From positions 2,781,001-2,845,000 of the forward strand of contig CM067067.1 in assembly GCA_033980235.1 (NCBI GenBank): DNA of 64,000 bases, read 5' to 3'. The position numbers and the translations under genes are program-made. Under the pieces are notes generated by a model that was not told the DNA's origin, did no database searches, and was given only the letters and a program-made list of their open reading frames with translations. This document shows positions 12,773-23,000 of the stretch, piece by piece. Each line of letters opens with the position of its first letter. Position 1 is the first letter of the stretch. Origin of the DNA: Diadema setosum. Lineage: Eukaryota; Echinodermata; Echinoidea; Diadematoida; Diadematidae.

Positions 12773-13025
12773 TAGTCCATGGGCCAAGAGCCGAAAAATG
12801 GGTTATTGGTACCACCTGAGGTGGAAAAAACCTTTTTGGTGTCATTTTGTTTGTCGGGCATAGATATTCTCATCAAGCTATGATAGCATTTCCAAATGAG
12901 TAGCTTAGTCATAATAAATGAATTTTAACCAATTTGGTCTCGTTTAATCCCAATACTTCTGAATCGAAACTAACCGCATACAAAGAAGAGCACTGTCTTC
13001 CGTATGTCCACAGGTGTTCTGTTGT
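12773..13025 (+). repeat. Left arm of a 250-bp inverted repeat bracketing the LINE
   Basis: Reads TAGTCCATGGGCC at its outer end to GTGTTCTGTTGT at its inner end. The reverse complement of 19652-19899 matches along its whole length with scattered substitutions and small indels. It is consistent with the long terminal arms of a foldback-type element. Confidence 0.8.
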
Positions 13026-13030
13026 AAACG

Positions 13031-13577
13031 CGATGCGCTTAGTCTTTATTCAAGGCAGCGAAGGGAATATCCAAAGGGTTATGATGTCCACAGCTGTCAC
13101 GCGGTGCGCTTAGTCTTTATCTAGACCAATGTACCGCTATCATATCTGAAGTTCCTACAAAAGGGATTATCTATACTGTTTTTATACTACCCTCTCAACA
13201 AATACATCAATTTTAAACAAAAATCACTCTGTTCATCTACAATATCATTCATTATAATGTATTGTAGTGTACCGGTACATTGTTTTTGCATTATCTTTCA
13301 TTGTTGGATGGAAATAAAGCGACATTGGCGTGGTGTTAGCGTTTTCACCGAAGCGTTTTCACCGGAAAATGATAAATAATTGAAAAACACGGTAAAGTTC
13401 ACGAGGAATTGCTTTTTTTTTTTGTTGTTGTTGTTGTTTTTAGATAAAAGGATATACACTGTATCATAAGCTTTGGATATTCCCTTCGCCGTCTTGAATA
13501 AAGACTAAGCGCTGAGGACATCATAACCCTTGGATATTCCCTTCGCTGCCTTGAATAAAGACTAAGCGCACCGCGTT
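13031..13577. repeat. Inner inverted repeats (GCGCTTAGTCTTTATTCAAG family)
   Basis: The unit GCGCTTAGTCTTTATTCAAG, with GCGAAGGGAATATCCAA after it, occurs in forward orientation at about 13036 (and a partial copy near 13100) and inverted at about 13475 and 13530. The two pairs face each other across about 350 bases and form a second foldback inside the left arm. Confidence 0.75.
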
Positions 13578-13858
13578 TATTTGGTGGTGGTGGTGGTGGT
13601 CAAGCGGTGGTCACGGACGCCGGACGTGTCCACCTCTAGCTCCGAACTTGGAATCTCTGTTATTTGGATAATTTTGACATTCTGATATTTTGGACTCACT
13701 TTGCATGTTTTTGGGCCATAGTTGAGGCATATGGAATATACGTCTTTCTAGAATCACGCCGTCGAACAGTTTTAAGGTAAGCAAACATCCGGAATTTCGC
13801 ACTTCGCACCAATATAGATATAACTCAACTTTCCCGCCAATTGGCGTCTTGTGAAACC

Positions 13859-15349
13859 ATGGCGGTGGCTGCCGCCTCACGAGAATACGATATAGCTGTA
13901 GACCCCAAAGGGGCTTTTGACCCCAAGGGGACAGACAGCGACACTAGCTATGATAAAGTTCATGAAGAAGACTACAGAGTTGTTTCAGGCAGGCGTAAAA
14001 AACGAAAGTACAGAGAAGGCTCAAGTACGGTGGAAGAGATAAGCACCAGAAGGGACTCCATGTCAAATTCCACAGATTCCGAAACGGACTATGACAATTA
14101 CGAAAACGTCTTTCGTACGCCAAAAGCAAATCCTCCAGATCTGAAAGTGTTTATCACCCCCATCGAGCGTTCCAAATCTCTTCGCAACATAAGTTTACTG
14201 GTAATTGCCAAATCAATCCAAAATGTGTCAGGAAGCCCGCCAGAATTCATGAAAAGTATGAACGCAGGAATCTTAGTTAAATGCCGCAACGAAAAACAAC
14301 TCAGACAAATTTCCGATATTCAGCAAATCGGTAATGTCCCGGTCAAAACACAAAAGCATCAGAGCGCCAAAGGAGTTATCTCAGGGGTACCCATAGAAAT
14401 GGGAGAGGAAGAGATCAAGTCAGAACTAAAAAGACAAAAAGTGATTAATGCAAAGAGAATAACTAGAAAAACCTACGACCAGGAAAAGAAAGATACTCTC
14501 TACACCCCAACACGCAGTGTCATTTTAACATTTGACTCAAAACAAATCCCTGAAGAGGTAATTCTCTGCTTTCAATCATTTAATGTAAAACAGTGGATTC
14601 CGCCTGTTGTAAGATGCTTTAAGTGTCAGCGTCACGGTCATACGGCAGCCAACTGCCGTTCAAAGACCCGATGTGTCAGATGTGGGGAATCTCACTCTTT
14701 TGAGGAATGTCCCAGAAAAGAAAATCCCAAATGTGCTAACTGTGGCGACGACCACTCGGCGGCTTACAATGGATGTAAGATGATAAAGAGAGCGAAAGAA
14801 ATTCAAAAGCTAAAGACGGTACATAGTTTGTCATACGCCGAGGCCGCAAGAACGTATCGGGCAAAAGAAGAACAAACAAAAGAAAAGACACAGAAAACTC
14901 CTCTTCCCAATCGAGTGAGCTACGCCTCAGCGGCAACCATGGCAACTAATAATGGCAATCTGACGGTAGCCGGTGCCGAAGGGTTGGGAAGAACAAAACC
15001 ACAGAAACAAACGGCGCCACGCATTCTCCCATCTCTCCCTTCCAGTACTGTAAGCCAAGCTGTTGAAACTATCAGCAATCTGATGGTGGGAACAGACAGA
15101 AAAACAGATACAAATAAGGGTAATGTAGTGGAAAGCCAAACATCGAATTCAACTACTAACAAAACTGAACAAAAAGGAAATCCACCTGGAAGTAACTTTC
15201 TCGTGAATGCTTCAAACGAGGAAATAATTTCCTTTGTGGTCAAAATTGTTCTAATTTTCGTAAGTGAACAAACGGAACCAGAGATACTCGCACTCATTCG
15301 TTCTCTTGTGGAACAGGTATTGATCGAAAGATCAAAATGCAGCAGTTAA
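13859..15349 (+). CDS. LINE ORF1: gag-like protein with CCHC zinc knuckles
   Basis: About 496 residues from the ATG at 13859, whose context ACCATGG is strong. The frame is open from 13841, but only through a TTG. The N-terminal third is charged and low-complexity. Three cysteine-histidine knuckles follow at about residues 253-300: CFKCQRHGHTAANC, CVRCGESHSFEEC and CANCGDDHSAAYNGC. Such proteins bind the element's RNA and form the ribonucleoprotein used in target-primed reverse transcription. The C-terminal part is serine/threonine-rich and unrecognised. Its stop overlaps the start of ORF2 by 13 bases, suggesting coupled or frameshifted translation. Confidence 0.9.
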   Translation: MAVAAASREYDIAVDPKGAFDPKGTDSDTSYDKVHEEDYRVVSGRRKKRKYREGSSTVEEISTRRDSMSNSTDSETDYDNYENVFRTPKANPPDLKVFITPIERSKSLRNISLLVIAKSIQNVSGSPPEFMKSMNAGILVKCRNEKQLRQISDIQQIGNVPVKTQKHQSAKGVISGVPIEMGEEEIKSELKRQKVINAKRITRKTYDQEKKDTLYTPTRSVILTFDSKQIPEEVILCFQSFNVKQWIPPVVRCFKCQRHGHTAANCRSKTRCVRCGESHSFEECPRKENPKCANCGDDHSAAYNGCKMIKRAKEIQKLKTVHSLSYAEAARTYRAKEEQTKEKTQKTPLPNRVSYASAATMATNNGNLTVAGAEGLGRTKPQKQTAPRILPSLPSSTVSQAVETISNLMVGTDRKTDTNKGNVVESQTSNSTTNKTEQKGNPPGSNFLVNASNEEIISFVVKIVLIFVSEQTEPEILALIRSLVEQVLIERSKCSS

Positions 15350-18300
15350 ACAGAAACCTTTTCATGACTGCGCTGGTCATTCTCCAGTGGAACGCCCAAG
15401 GGATGAATGCTCATGGAGGGGAATTGATTAGATATATAAATTCTGAACATGTAGGAGTAATTCATTTGATATGTATACAAGAATCTTGGTTTGCGGAAAA
15501 TACTGAGTTAAATATTCCCCAATACACCACACTGTCAAGAAACAGAAAAAATGGACAACGTGGTGGAGGGGTAACTATATACGTTCATGACTCAGTAAGT
15601 TTTGAGGAGGTTCGAATTTACGAAGAAATAGAGATGCAACTGATTGATATATATTTGGACGATTATGTGTTGTCGGTAGTGAATTATTATAATCCTTGCA
15701 AGAAATTGAATGATGATACTCTGAATATGTTACTTTCGAAGGTGAGAGATGTATCGAAAGTATTAATAGTCGGTGATTTTAATTCTCATAATGTATTATG
15801 GGGTAGTTTACGAACAGATCTCAACGGTAAATTACTTGAAAAGTTTATGATGTGTAATAACTTAGTTGTTTTAAATGATGGTTCTGGAACAAGACTGGAT
15901 AGTCACACCGGCAAGACATCTTGTTTAGATCTGTCTATCACATCGGCAACCCTGGCCGGTAAATGCATGTGGCAAGTGTTAACAGAATCACTTGGAAGTG
16001 ATCATTATGTAGTGTGCACTCAGTTATACATTAGCGCAAATCCTTTTCATTTACGTGAAATCAACACAGGAGGCGAAAACCAATCTTTCAGAAAGATCAA
16101 CTGGAAGAAATTTGCCTCCTTATGTAATGATCAGTTAACTGTTGATTGTGTTGACAAATTCGAGAAAGACGCCTCTCCAACAACGTTGTTTGAAGAATTT
16201 ATGGTACGCTTAACCAAAATATTAGGAATATCAAGCTACCGCCCAAAAGACACAAAGCGCAACCCTGTCCCATGGTGGACGAAGGATTGTACGGACAAAA
16301 TAAAACAGAGAAACAAAATACAGAGAAAGTTAAGGAGACAATGGTCAAAGGACTTGCAAAACGAATTCATACAAAGGAAAGCAGAAGCACAGAGGACCAT
16401 CCGTAAAGCCAAACACGACTACTGGCAGTCCTTCAGTGCGAAACTAAACCGCTTCTCCTCAGTTTCAAAGGTATGGCAAACAATAAAGAGGCTAAACGGA
16501 ATACCTGTGAAACAAAAAAACATGCCTGCTTTACACTCCGAAGAGGACATTATCATCAACGATAAATGCAAAGCACATGTTTTAGGAAAATATTTCGGTA
16601 GTGTAGGCGGGAAAGAGGAAAATGATGAGAATTATAAGGATATATGTGAAGTTTGGGGATCGGTGAGGACAGATTCTGACAGCAGTCGTGAATTAGTTTA
16701 TAATGAACCTTTTCAGTTCCGGGAATTAGAGAGAGCACTTAGTTCAAGAAAAGGCACTACGCCTGGATTGGATGGAATAGGATATGAGGTTTATTGCAAC
16801 ATGCCCATACATTCTAAAGAACTTTTACTATTAATTTACAATCGAATTTGGGAAACTGGTCTTATACCACAAGCATGCAAACACTCAATCTTGATCCCAA
16901 TCCTGAAAGCAAATAAACCCCCCACAGAATTGAGTTCTTACCGACCAATTACATTATTACCCTGTTTTATGAAAATTATGGAAATTATGGTTAAAGAGAG
17001 GATAAACTTCTTGGTGGAAAAGAATGATTTATTATCTCCGATACAGAGTGGATTCCGTAAAGGCAGAAGCTGTGTGGATAATATAATTCACCTGGAAAAT
17101 GAAATACAGAAAAATTTGAAAGTAAGTATTAAAACAGTCGCAGTATTTATTGATCTAGTTAAAGCATATGACAGACTGTGGCCCGAAGCCGTCCTCGTCA
17201 AACTGTGGAAGGCAAACATTCGAGGGAATTTGCTACATTTTATAGCAAACATGCTGTCAAAGCGCACCTTTCAGGTGCGTGTGGGCAATGCACTATCTGA
17301 AAAAATGGAGATGGTTAACGGATTACCCCAAGGAAGCCCATTGAGCCCCATTTTGTTCAACCTGATGCTCAGGGATATTCCAGTTAGGCCTAACCCCAAA
17401 GTCCTATTATACGCCGACGATTGCGTAATATGGCAATCAGGTAACGACATCACCGAGGTTGTGTTATGCCTACAAGGATACTTGAATATACTAAACGAGT
17501 GGTTCAAAAGATGGGGCATGCTCATCTCATCCCCCAAAACAGTGCCAATACTGTTTTCACGATCCAACAAAGAAGAGCCCATTTTACTCTATCTAGACAA
17601 ACAACCACTTATTCAGAGAAAAGAACACCGATATCTCGGAGTTATTTTAGACAAGAGGTTAACGTGGAAATCTCATATACAAGACTTAGCATGTAGAAGT
17701 AAAAAGAAAATAAATATACTTAAATGTTTGGCATATGCAAAATGGAGTGGCGGAATAAAGGATTTGATAACAGTATATAAATCCCTTATTCTTTCTTTAT
17801 TGGATTATGCATGTGAAGCATATGACTCGGCATCTGATTTTGTCAAAAATGTACTCAATTCAGTTCAATATCAGGCTCTGACAATATGTTTGGGTAGCAA
17901 AGTCGGAACCTCCCTGAGAACTCTCCAAACAGAGTCAGGAGAGATGCCCTTAGATATGCGGAGAAAATTGCTGAGTGCAAGGTATATCAAGAGAATTGAA
18001 ACAACTCCCGACCACCCCTTGCTGGAAGACGTAGGGGACTGTTGGCAATATAGATTTTATGATACCAAAACTTGTTCAAGTAACTCCTTTGGAAACAGGA
18101 TAAAGCAGATGAAAGAGGAAGTCTACCTCGATATGCCTGTTGAGCCGGTAACTCCTTTAACTATCCCACTTTGGCATATCCCAAAAGTGAATGTCTCAAC
18201 TGAGTTAAGTGGATTAATATCGAAGTCAGATAATCCATTGTTTCAAAATCAAATGAGTTTAGAAATTACACAAAAGAAGTGGAGTCACTACTTGCATGTA

Positions 18301-19146
18301 TACACGGACGGATCCAGAAGTCAAACAGGCATAGTGGGAGCTGCTTTTTTCGCACCCTATTACAAATACAGTGAATCAAAAAGACTGCAGGATTTCACGT
18401 CATCATATAGGTCGGAACTTGCTGCAATTTTTATGGCATTAACCTGGTTGAGACAACTTAGTAATGTGTATACAGGAGTAGTAATTTTTACTGACAGTTT
18501 AAGTGCTCTCCGGGCCCTTGAAACATGTAATTTCGAGGATGCTTTTGTGAAAGAAATACACGTTCTTTCGATGCACCTGCTGTTCAGGGGTATGATAGTA
18601 CACTTTGAATGGGTGCCCGGCCACTGTGGCATCACGGGCAATGAGACAGCAGATAAAGCGGCAAAAACAGCCCTACAAGAGAAACATATCGGAATCAATA
18701 ATGGACTCAATAAGATGGAAGTTAAATGTGTTTTGAGTAGTTATTTTAATAAGAAGTGGCAAAAAAGATGGGAAGAAACACAGTCCCCCTTAAAAGAAGT
18801 ACAGAAGTATGTAAGTGGAAAATATGAATGCAGATTAAAAAACAGGAAAGATCAAATCCTTATTCATCAAGTCCGTATGGGTAATATTGGACTGAATTAT
18901 GATAAGTGGAAAGCAAATTTGCATGAAACAGGCAACTGCCCCTATTGCCCCGAAAAGGAAAATTTACGTCATTTTTTATATGATTGTCCGAAATATTTGA
19001 TAGAGAGAGCCATGTTGATCGCAGACATTGGAGGCAAAGATCAACGGGATATCAGAAAAGTATTATCCACAAAAAATGTTGATCATTTGAGGGCATTAAT
19101 CTCATATGTGAAGAGAACAAGGAGGTTTTCCAAAAGACTTATATAA
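15337..19146 (+). CDS. LINE ORF2: endonuclease - reverse transcriptase - RNase H
   Basis: 1,269 residues, complete. An apurinic-type endonuclease lies at about 10-235 (ILQWNAQGM, ICIQESWF, VGDFNSHN, LGSDHYVV). Reverse transcriptase lies at about 450-790 (SYRPITLLP, SGFRKGRSC, FIDLVKAYDRLW, NGLPQGSPLSPILFN and the catalytic YADD at about residue 692). RNase H lies at about 985-1120 with its acidic residues in YTDGSRS, SYRSELAAI and FTDSLSAL, followed by the WVPGHCGITGNETADKAA motif. A C-terminal CPYC...H...C zinc-finger-like motif is at about 1200. All catalytic residues I can identify are present, so the enzyme may be functional. The ORF runs antisense to gene A. Confidence 0.95.
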   Translation: MQQLNRNLFMTALVILQWNAQGMNAHGGELIRYINSEHVGVIHLICIQESWFAENTELNIPQYTTLSRNRKNGQRGGGVTIYVHDSVSFEEVRIYEEIEMQLIDIYLDDYVLSVVNYYNPCKKLNDDTLNMLLSKVRDVSKVLIVGDFNSHNVLWGSLRTDLNGKLLEKFMMCNNLVVLNDGSGTRLDSHTGKTSCLDLSITSATLAGKCMWQVLTESLGSDHYVVCTQLYISANPFHLREINTGGENQSFRKINWKKFASLCNDQLTVDCVDKFEKDASPTTLFEEFMVRLTKILGISSYRPKDTKRNPVPWWTKDCTDKIKQRNKIQRKLRRQWSKDLQNEFIQRKAEAQRTIRKAKHDYWQSFSAKLNRFSSVSKVWQTIKRLNGIPVKQKNMPALHSEEDIIINDKCKAHVLGKYFGSVGGKEENDENYKDICEVWGSVRTDSDSSRELVYNEPFQFRELERALSSRKGTTPGLDGIGYEVYCNMPIHSKELLLLIYNRIWETGLIPQACKHSILIPILKANKPPTELSSYRPITLLPCFMKIMEIMVKERINFLVEKNDLLSPIQSGFRKGRSCVDNIIHLENEIQKNLKVSIKTVAVFIDLVKAYDRLWPEAVLVKLWKANIRGNLLHFIANMLSKRTFQVRVGNALSEKMEMVNGLPQGSPLSPILFNLMLRDIPVRPNPKVLLYADDCVIWQSGNDITEVVLCLQGYLNILNEWFKRWGMLISSPKTVPILFSRSNKEEPILLYLDKQPLIQRKEHRYLGVILDKRLTWKSHIQDLACRSKKKINILKCLAYAKWSGGIKDLITVYKSLILSLLDYACEAYDSASDFVKNVLNSVQYQALTICLGSKVGTSLRTLQTESGEMPLDMRRKLLSARYIKRIETTPDHPLLEDVGDCWQYRFYDTKTCSSNSFGNRIKQMKEEVYLDMPVEPVTPLTIPLWHIPKVNVSTELSGLISKSDNPLFQNQMSLEITQKKWSHYLHVYTDGSRSQTGIVGAAFFAPYYKYSESKRLQDFTSSYRSELAAIFMALTWLRQLSNVYTGVVIFTDSLSALRALETCNFEDAFVKEIHVLSMHLLFRGMIVHFEWVPGHCGITGNETADKAAKTALQEKHIGINNGLNKMEVKCVLSSYFNKKWQKRWEETQSPLKEVQKYVSGKYECRLKNRKDQILIHQVRMGNIGLNYDKWKANLHETGNCPYCPEKENLRHFLYDCPKYLIERAMLIADIGGKDQRDIRKVLSTKNVDHLRALISYVKRTRRFSKRLI

Positions 19147-19651
19147 GTCTTATAGAGTTATACAGATAATTATCTTTTGAGTTTTATTTAATTTAGATTT
19201 GCACACTGCACAACCGGATGTTTGCTTATTACATAATGAAAAAAAAAATGAATTACTTGTAAATTATATGTTTATTTAATGGAAAGTATATATGAAATAA
19301 TATTATAATTTTGATGTTTATATATCGCATTCGGGAGTCTGCTTGTGCACCATATATGCGTTGGGCAGAGGGTCCTGAGTGCGGCAAATGAGGGATCTAG
19401 GTCTGTGTGCGCGACCGAGAAGCCTGCTCAATGTAACGAGCCGGGCTGATCAGAGTTTGCCATCAGCATGCACCAGAACTGATTTGCCCCAACCGTATAA
19501 CAGCAGACACATAGTGCGCATAAAAATGATAGTAAAAATTTATCATTTTTTATTTATTTATTATATGTAAAATTATCATATTATAAAGATAAAGGCGTAA
19601 ATATTCATATTTGAATGACGCGCCTCAAATACAAAAACAACAACAACAACA

Positions 19652-19899
19652 ACAACAGAACACCTGTGGACATACAGAAGACAGTGCTCTTCTTTGTATA
19701 GCGGTTAGTTTCAATTCAGAAGTATAGGGATATAACAACGAGACCAAATTGGTTAAAAATTCATTTATTATGACTAAGCTACTCATTTGGAAATGCTATC
19801 ATAGCTCGATAAGCATATCTATGCCCGACAAACAAAATGACACCAAAAAAGGTTTTGCCACCTCAGGTGGTACCAATATCTGGCCTGGCCCATGGACTA
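19652..19899 (-). repeat. Right arm of the inverted repeat bracketing the LINE
   Basis: Inverted partner of 12773-13025. Shared blocks include GGTACCACCTGAGGTGG, TTTGTTTGTCGGGCATAGAT, AGCTATGATAGCATTTCC and GAAGAGCACTGTCTTC. It is followed directly by a GTT-rich microsatellite. Confidence 0.8.
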
Positions 19900-19914
19900 G
19901 ATGGAGAAAAACTG

Positions 19915-20040
19915 TTGTAGCTGCTGTTGTTGTTATTGTTGTTGATGTTGTTGTATTTGTTGATGTTGATGTTGCTGTTGCTGTTGTTGTGGTTGTTGTG
20001 GTTGTTGTCGTTGTTGTTGTGGTGGTGGTGGTGGTGGTGC
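19915..20040. repeat. GTT/GGT microsatellite
   Basis: Interrupted (GTT)n with GTG and GAT variants, directly beside the right inverted arm. Its translations are poly-Val, poly-Thr or poly-Asn and are not genes. Confidence 0.85.
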
Positions 20041-23000
20041 AAGTCATAATGAACGCAAGTGTATTTCAAGTAGGAGAAGATATCGTACCATACAGGTCAA
20101 TGTAGATCATACGAACTTGGGGAGCAGTTTTCTTCATTGATTGTTATCATTCACTGTCCTTTCCTCTTCTATATTAATGCATAAAAATTTCTGCCATTTT
20201 TTTTCTCTCTTTCTCTTCATGGATAAAGCCTACACCTTTGCACGGGTGTTCACTGTATTGCCCTATAAAATCAACAAAAAGACAAAGCAAGAAAGGTAAA
20301 TATCCCCTGTGTATGCAGCTCAAACTGCTGTAAACAGGTCAATACTTTTGCATGTTGTGTCTGCAAAGTCAGGGCTTCTTGTTTGCTCTTTATTTCACTG
20401 GAAAGCACCCACCTGTATCATCCAAACAGGCAAACAAAAGTCGCAGTGAGTGCATGAAAAAAAGCATATGTTCACAGATTTTAGTAGGGTGTGACCCATG
20501 GAGCTTGCCAACGCTGTGATGAAATAGGAACATCACAACTGTAGTCATAACGGATTCAAACGGATAATAGCATTTGACTGTTTGAGTCATCAGTGCATCA
20601 ATCTAACAGAAGCACCCATGGTGATTATTTCCTCCCTTCACAGAACAAATGCACAGAATCCTCAAAACTTACACAGATTTTCACCTACACAAACAAGATC
20701 ATGTTACACAAAAAAGCTTGATTTTCAAGAGCAGAGTACGCCCTATGAAGTTTATTCTAAACGTGATACGAAACGCTATGTTGGGATAACCTAGAGGGAC
20801 CTACAAACAGACAGTTACCATTTAAAAATCTTGACAAACATCAACGGATCTGAGAGAGGCGTGTTTATGCGACGAATAATTTAATCATATTGGTAGATGC
20901 ATTCGAATTTTTAGTTTATGGCTAGATGCAGAACCCTGGACCTGGGCAACCATTGTTCTGACGCATAAATATTTGCCTACGACAAGTTAGTACCATGCAA
21001 CTCAAGTTATTGAGGCGGATATACAAATGAGTGCTGTCTTCAGTATGAATAGCATTGAATTTTGCTCTTTATATTATCAGTTGGATTCATGTCCCTATTG
21101 GACAGGTTACAACTAAGAGTTAGAGGGGAAAAAATGCAACAACTTTAACATGCAAAAAGTATAGTTTTCTGACAACCCAGCACTGATTTCAATCGACAAC
21201 AGCCCGTGTCATTTTCCGGCCAAAACATCGCAGTATTCCTTTTACTACTTGCTTTGGGTGCGGGTCAGCAGCCGCCAGCATTGTTCACTTCACAACTCCT
21301 TAATCAGTTCAAAAGTTTATCTTTTTCTTTCCTATATGCAACTTGACCAGCACACTCCTATCGAATATGTCATGCACATAATACATTTCGGTGAAAATAG
21401 GTTTTGATCTATTCCTAACTACTTCTTTCATCTGCTGCGTGTCCGAACATGCCCTGTATTTTTTTTTTTTTTTTTTTAGCTAGACATTTAGTTTCGTCGA
21501 GATGAAAGTTCAAACGGAATTGTGTACCTCTTTTTCAACAATGTACTATAAACTTCACTTTTGTTCCCGATTCAAGTGTTGATAAATAAACCTGTTGAAC
21601 CATGCCACGTTGTGCAAATGGTCTTTAAACAGCACTTAAAATGATACCATCGTTCATCAACATGAATGCTCAAGAGGAAGAAATGGAGAAAATTACGGAA
21701 GCTTTATTCCTTAGAGCAGTGACATCCGTGGGCCATCAGTGCACGTATAGTAAAATATTATAATATCATTTGGCAGCCTAAACAATAAATTGTGGCCGCA
21801 AGAAAAATAAACAAACAAACAAAACGCACAGTGAAATTCAACAAGTTAAACTTATTCAACGGCCACTGCGAGTCGATATTATGGGCATCATAATGAGAGA
21901 GAAAGACTAGCAGGGAATATGGGAAAATCCCACCTCCCTGGACAGACAAGCATATCGACAGACAGACAGACAAACAGACAGAGACAGTTCATAATTACCA
22001 GTGCCTAAATGCTTTACATCTTTTGTTTGCCTATGGACGTGAATGTTGTATGCATTTGCATATCTGAGGACTACTCGTATTTTTATGGTCGCACACACTT
22101 GCGATTTATCGCAAGTCACAAAAGTCAATTGCAAATCTTTCAATCATTTCTTTTCAGTGTCTGCTATATTAAGGTCAAAAGCATTTCTCTCAATGAATGA
22201 CACCACACTTTTTATTTAATGAATATGGTACACATAAGAAATTTTAGGGCACCATTGGTCGGGAAAAAAGCAAGTATGGACTAAAGTCTATAAAACTAGT
22301 AATTAACATGTCTGACTTCAACGCTGTTAAGCTATATACAGCGGTGTTGGTAAGCCAACGTTTAATAAACTTGTCAATTGAACACGACAGCAAAACAGGA
22401 CTGACTGAGGTATAAAAATGTAAGGAACAAGCTTGACTCTAGATTGTAATCTGCCATCATTAATGTGGATGAACTTTGCTCCATTCCACAATAGTGTTGA
22501 TTTCTATGTCGCCCTGCTTCGCTTTTGTTAATAAAAACAGTTTCGGTTCTGAAGAAAACGGAGAAAAGCAGGAAGTATTTCAACTCTGCTTCGAGCATTT
22601 CTGTCTCTAAAACAAACGAACAAACAAACAAACGAAACAACAAAGCTACTTTGGGAAATGTAACTGACATTTCATCTATGTTAATGAACTTTCGGGACAC
22701 CTTAAAACTGACATTAACGTTCTATACGAGAGAACATACTGCCATATCAGCACTGTTATGTTTTGTCTCTCACTATACCAAACTGCCTATCTTTCTATTT
22801 ACCAATATATTCATTTGCAAATGTATGTATATGCCATGTCAATTGAATTTACACATATTTTCGTGTGTGTGTGTGTTGGATAAAGGGATTCAGCAAGTGT
22901 TAAGTAAGAAGACAACGAATATACAATATTGTAACTAAATGCAAAACTTCAATTACCTCCCATCACTACATTCCCGTTCTTTAGTTATTAGACCCTACAA

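Larger units (their letters stand above)
13590..19650 (+). mobile_element. Full-length non-LTR retrotransposon (LINE with RNase H, I/R1-group type)
   Basis: Two intact overlapping ORFs encode a gag-like zinc-knuckle protein and an endonuclease-RT-RNase H polyprotein, the layout of I-group LINEs. It inserted antisense to gene A, inside its first intron. The 5' edge is uncertain: the leader starts after the inner inverted repeats, around a GGT-repeat tract. The 3' untranslated part runs to about 19640 and ends near a (CAA)n tract, which may be its tail. Both ORFs lack stops or frameshifts, so insertion was probably recent. The exact clade needs an RT phylogeny. Confidence 0.85.

Noticed and set aside
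13841..13858. Start of LINE ORF1 at 13841
   Set aside because: That codon is TTG. The first in-frame ATG, at 13859, has a strong ACCATGG context.
19749..20105. Frames with poly-Val or poly-Thr
   Set aside because: They translate the GTT microsatellite and the inverted arm; no domain is present.
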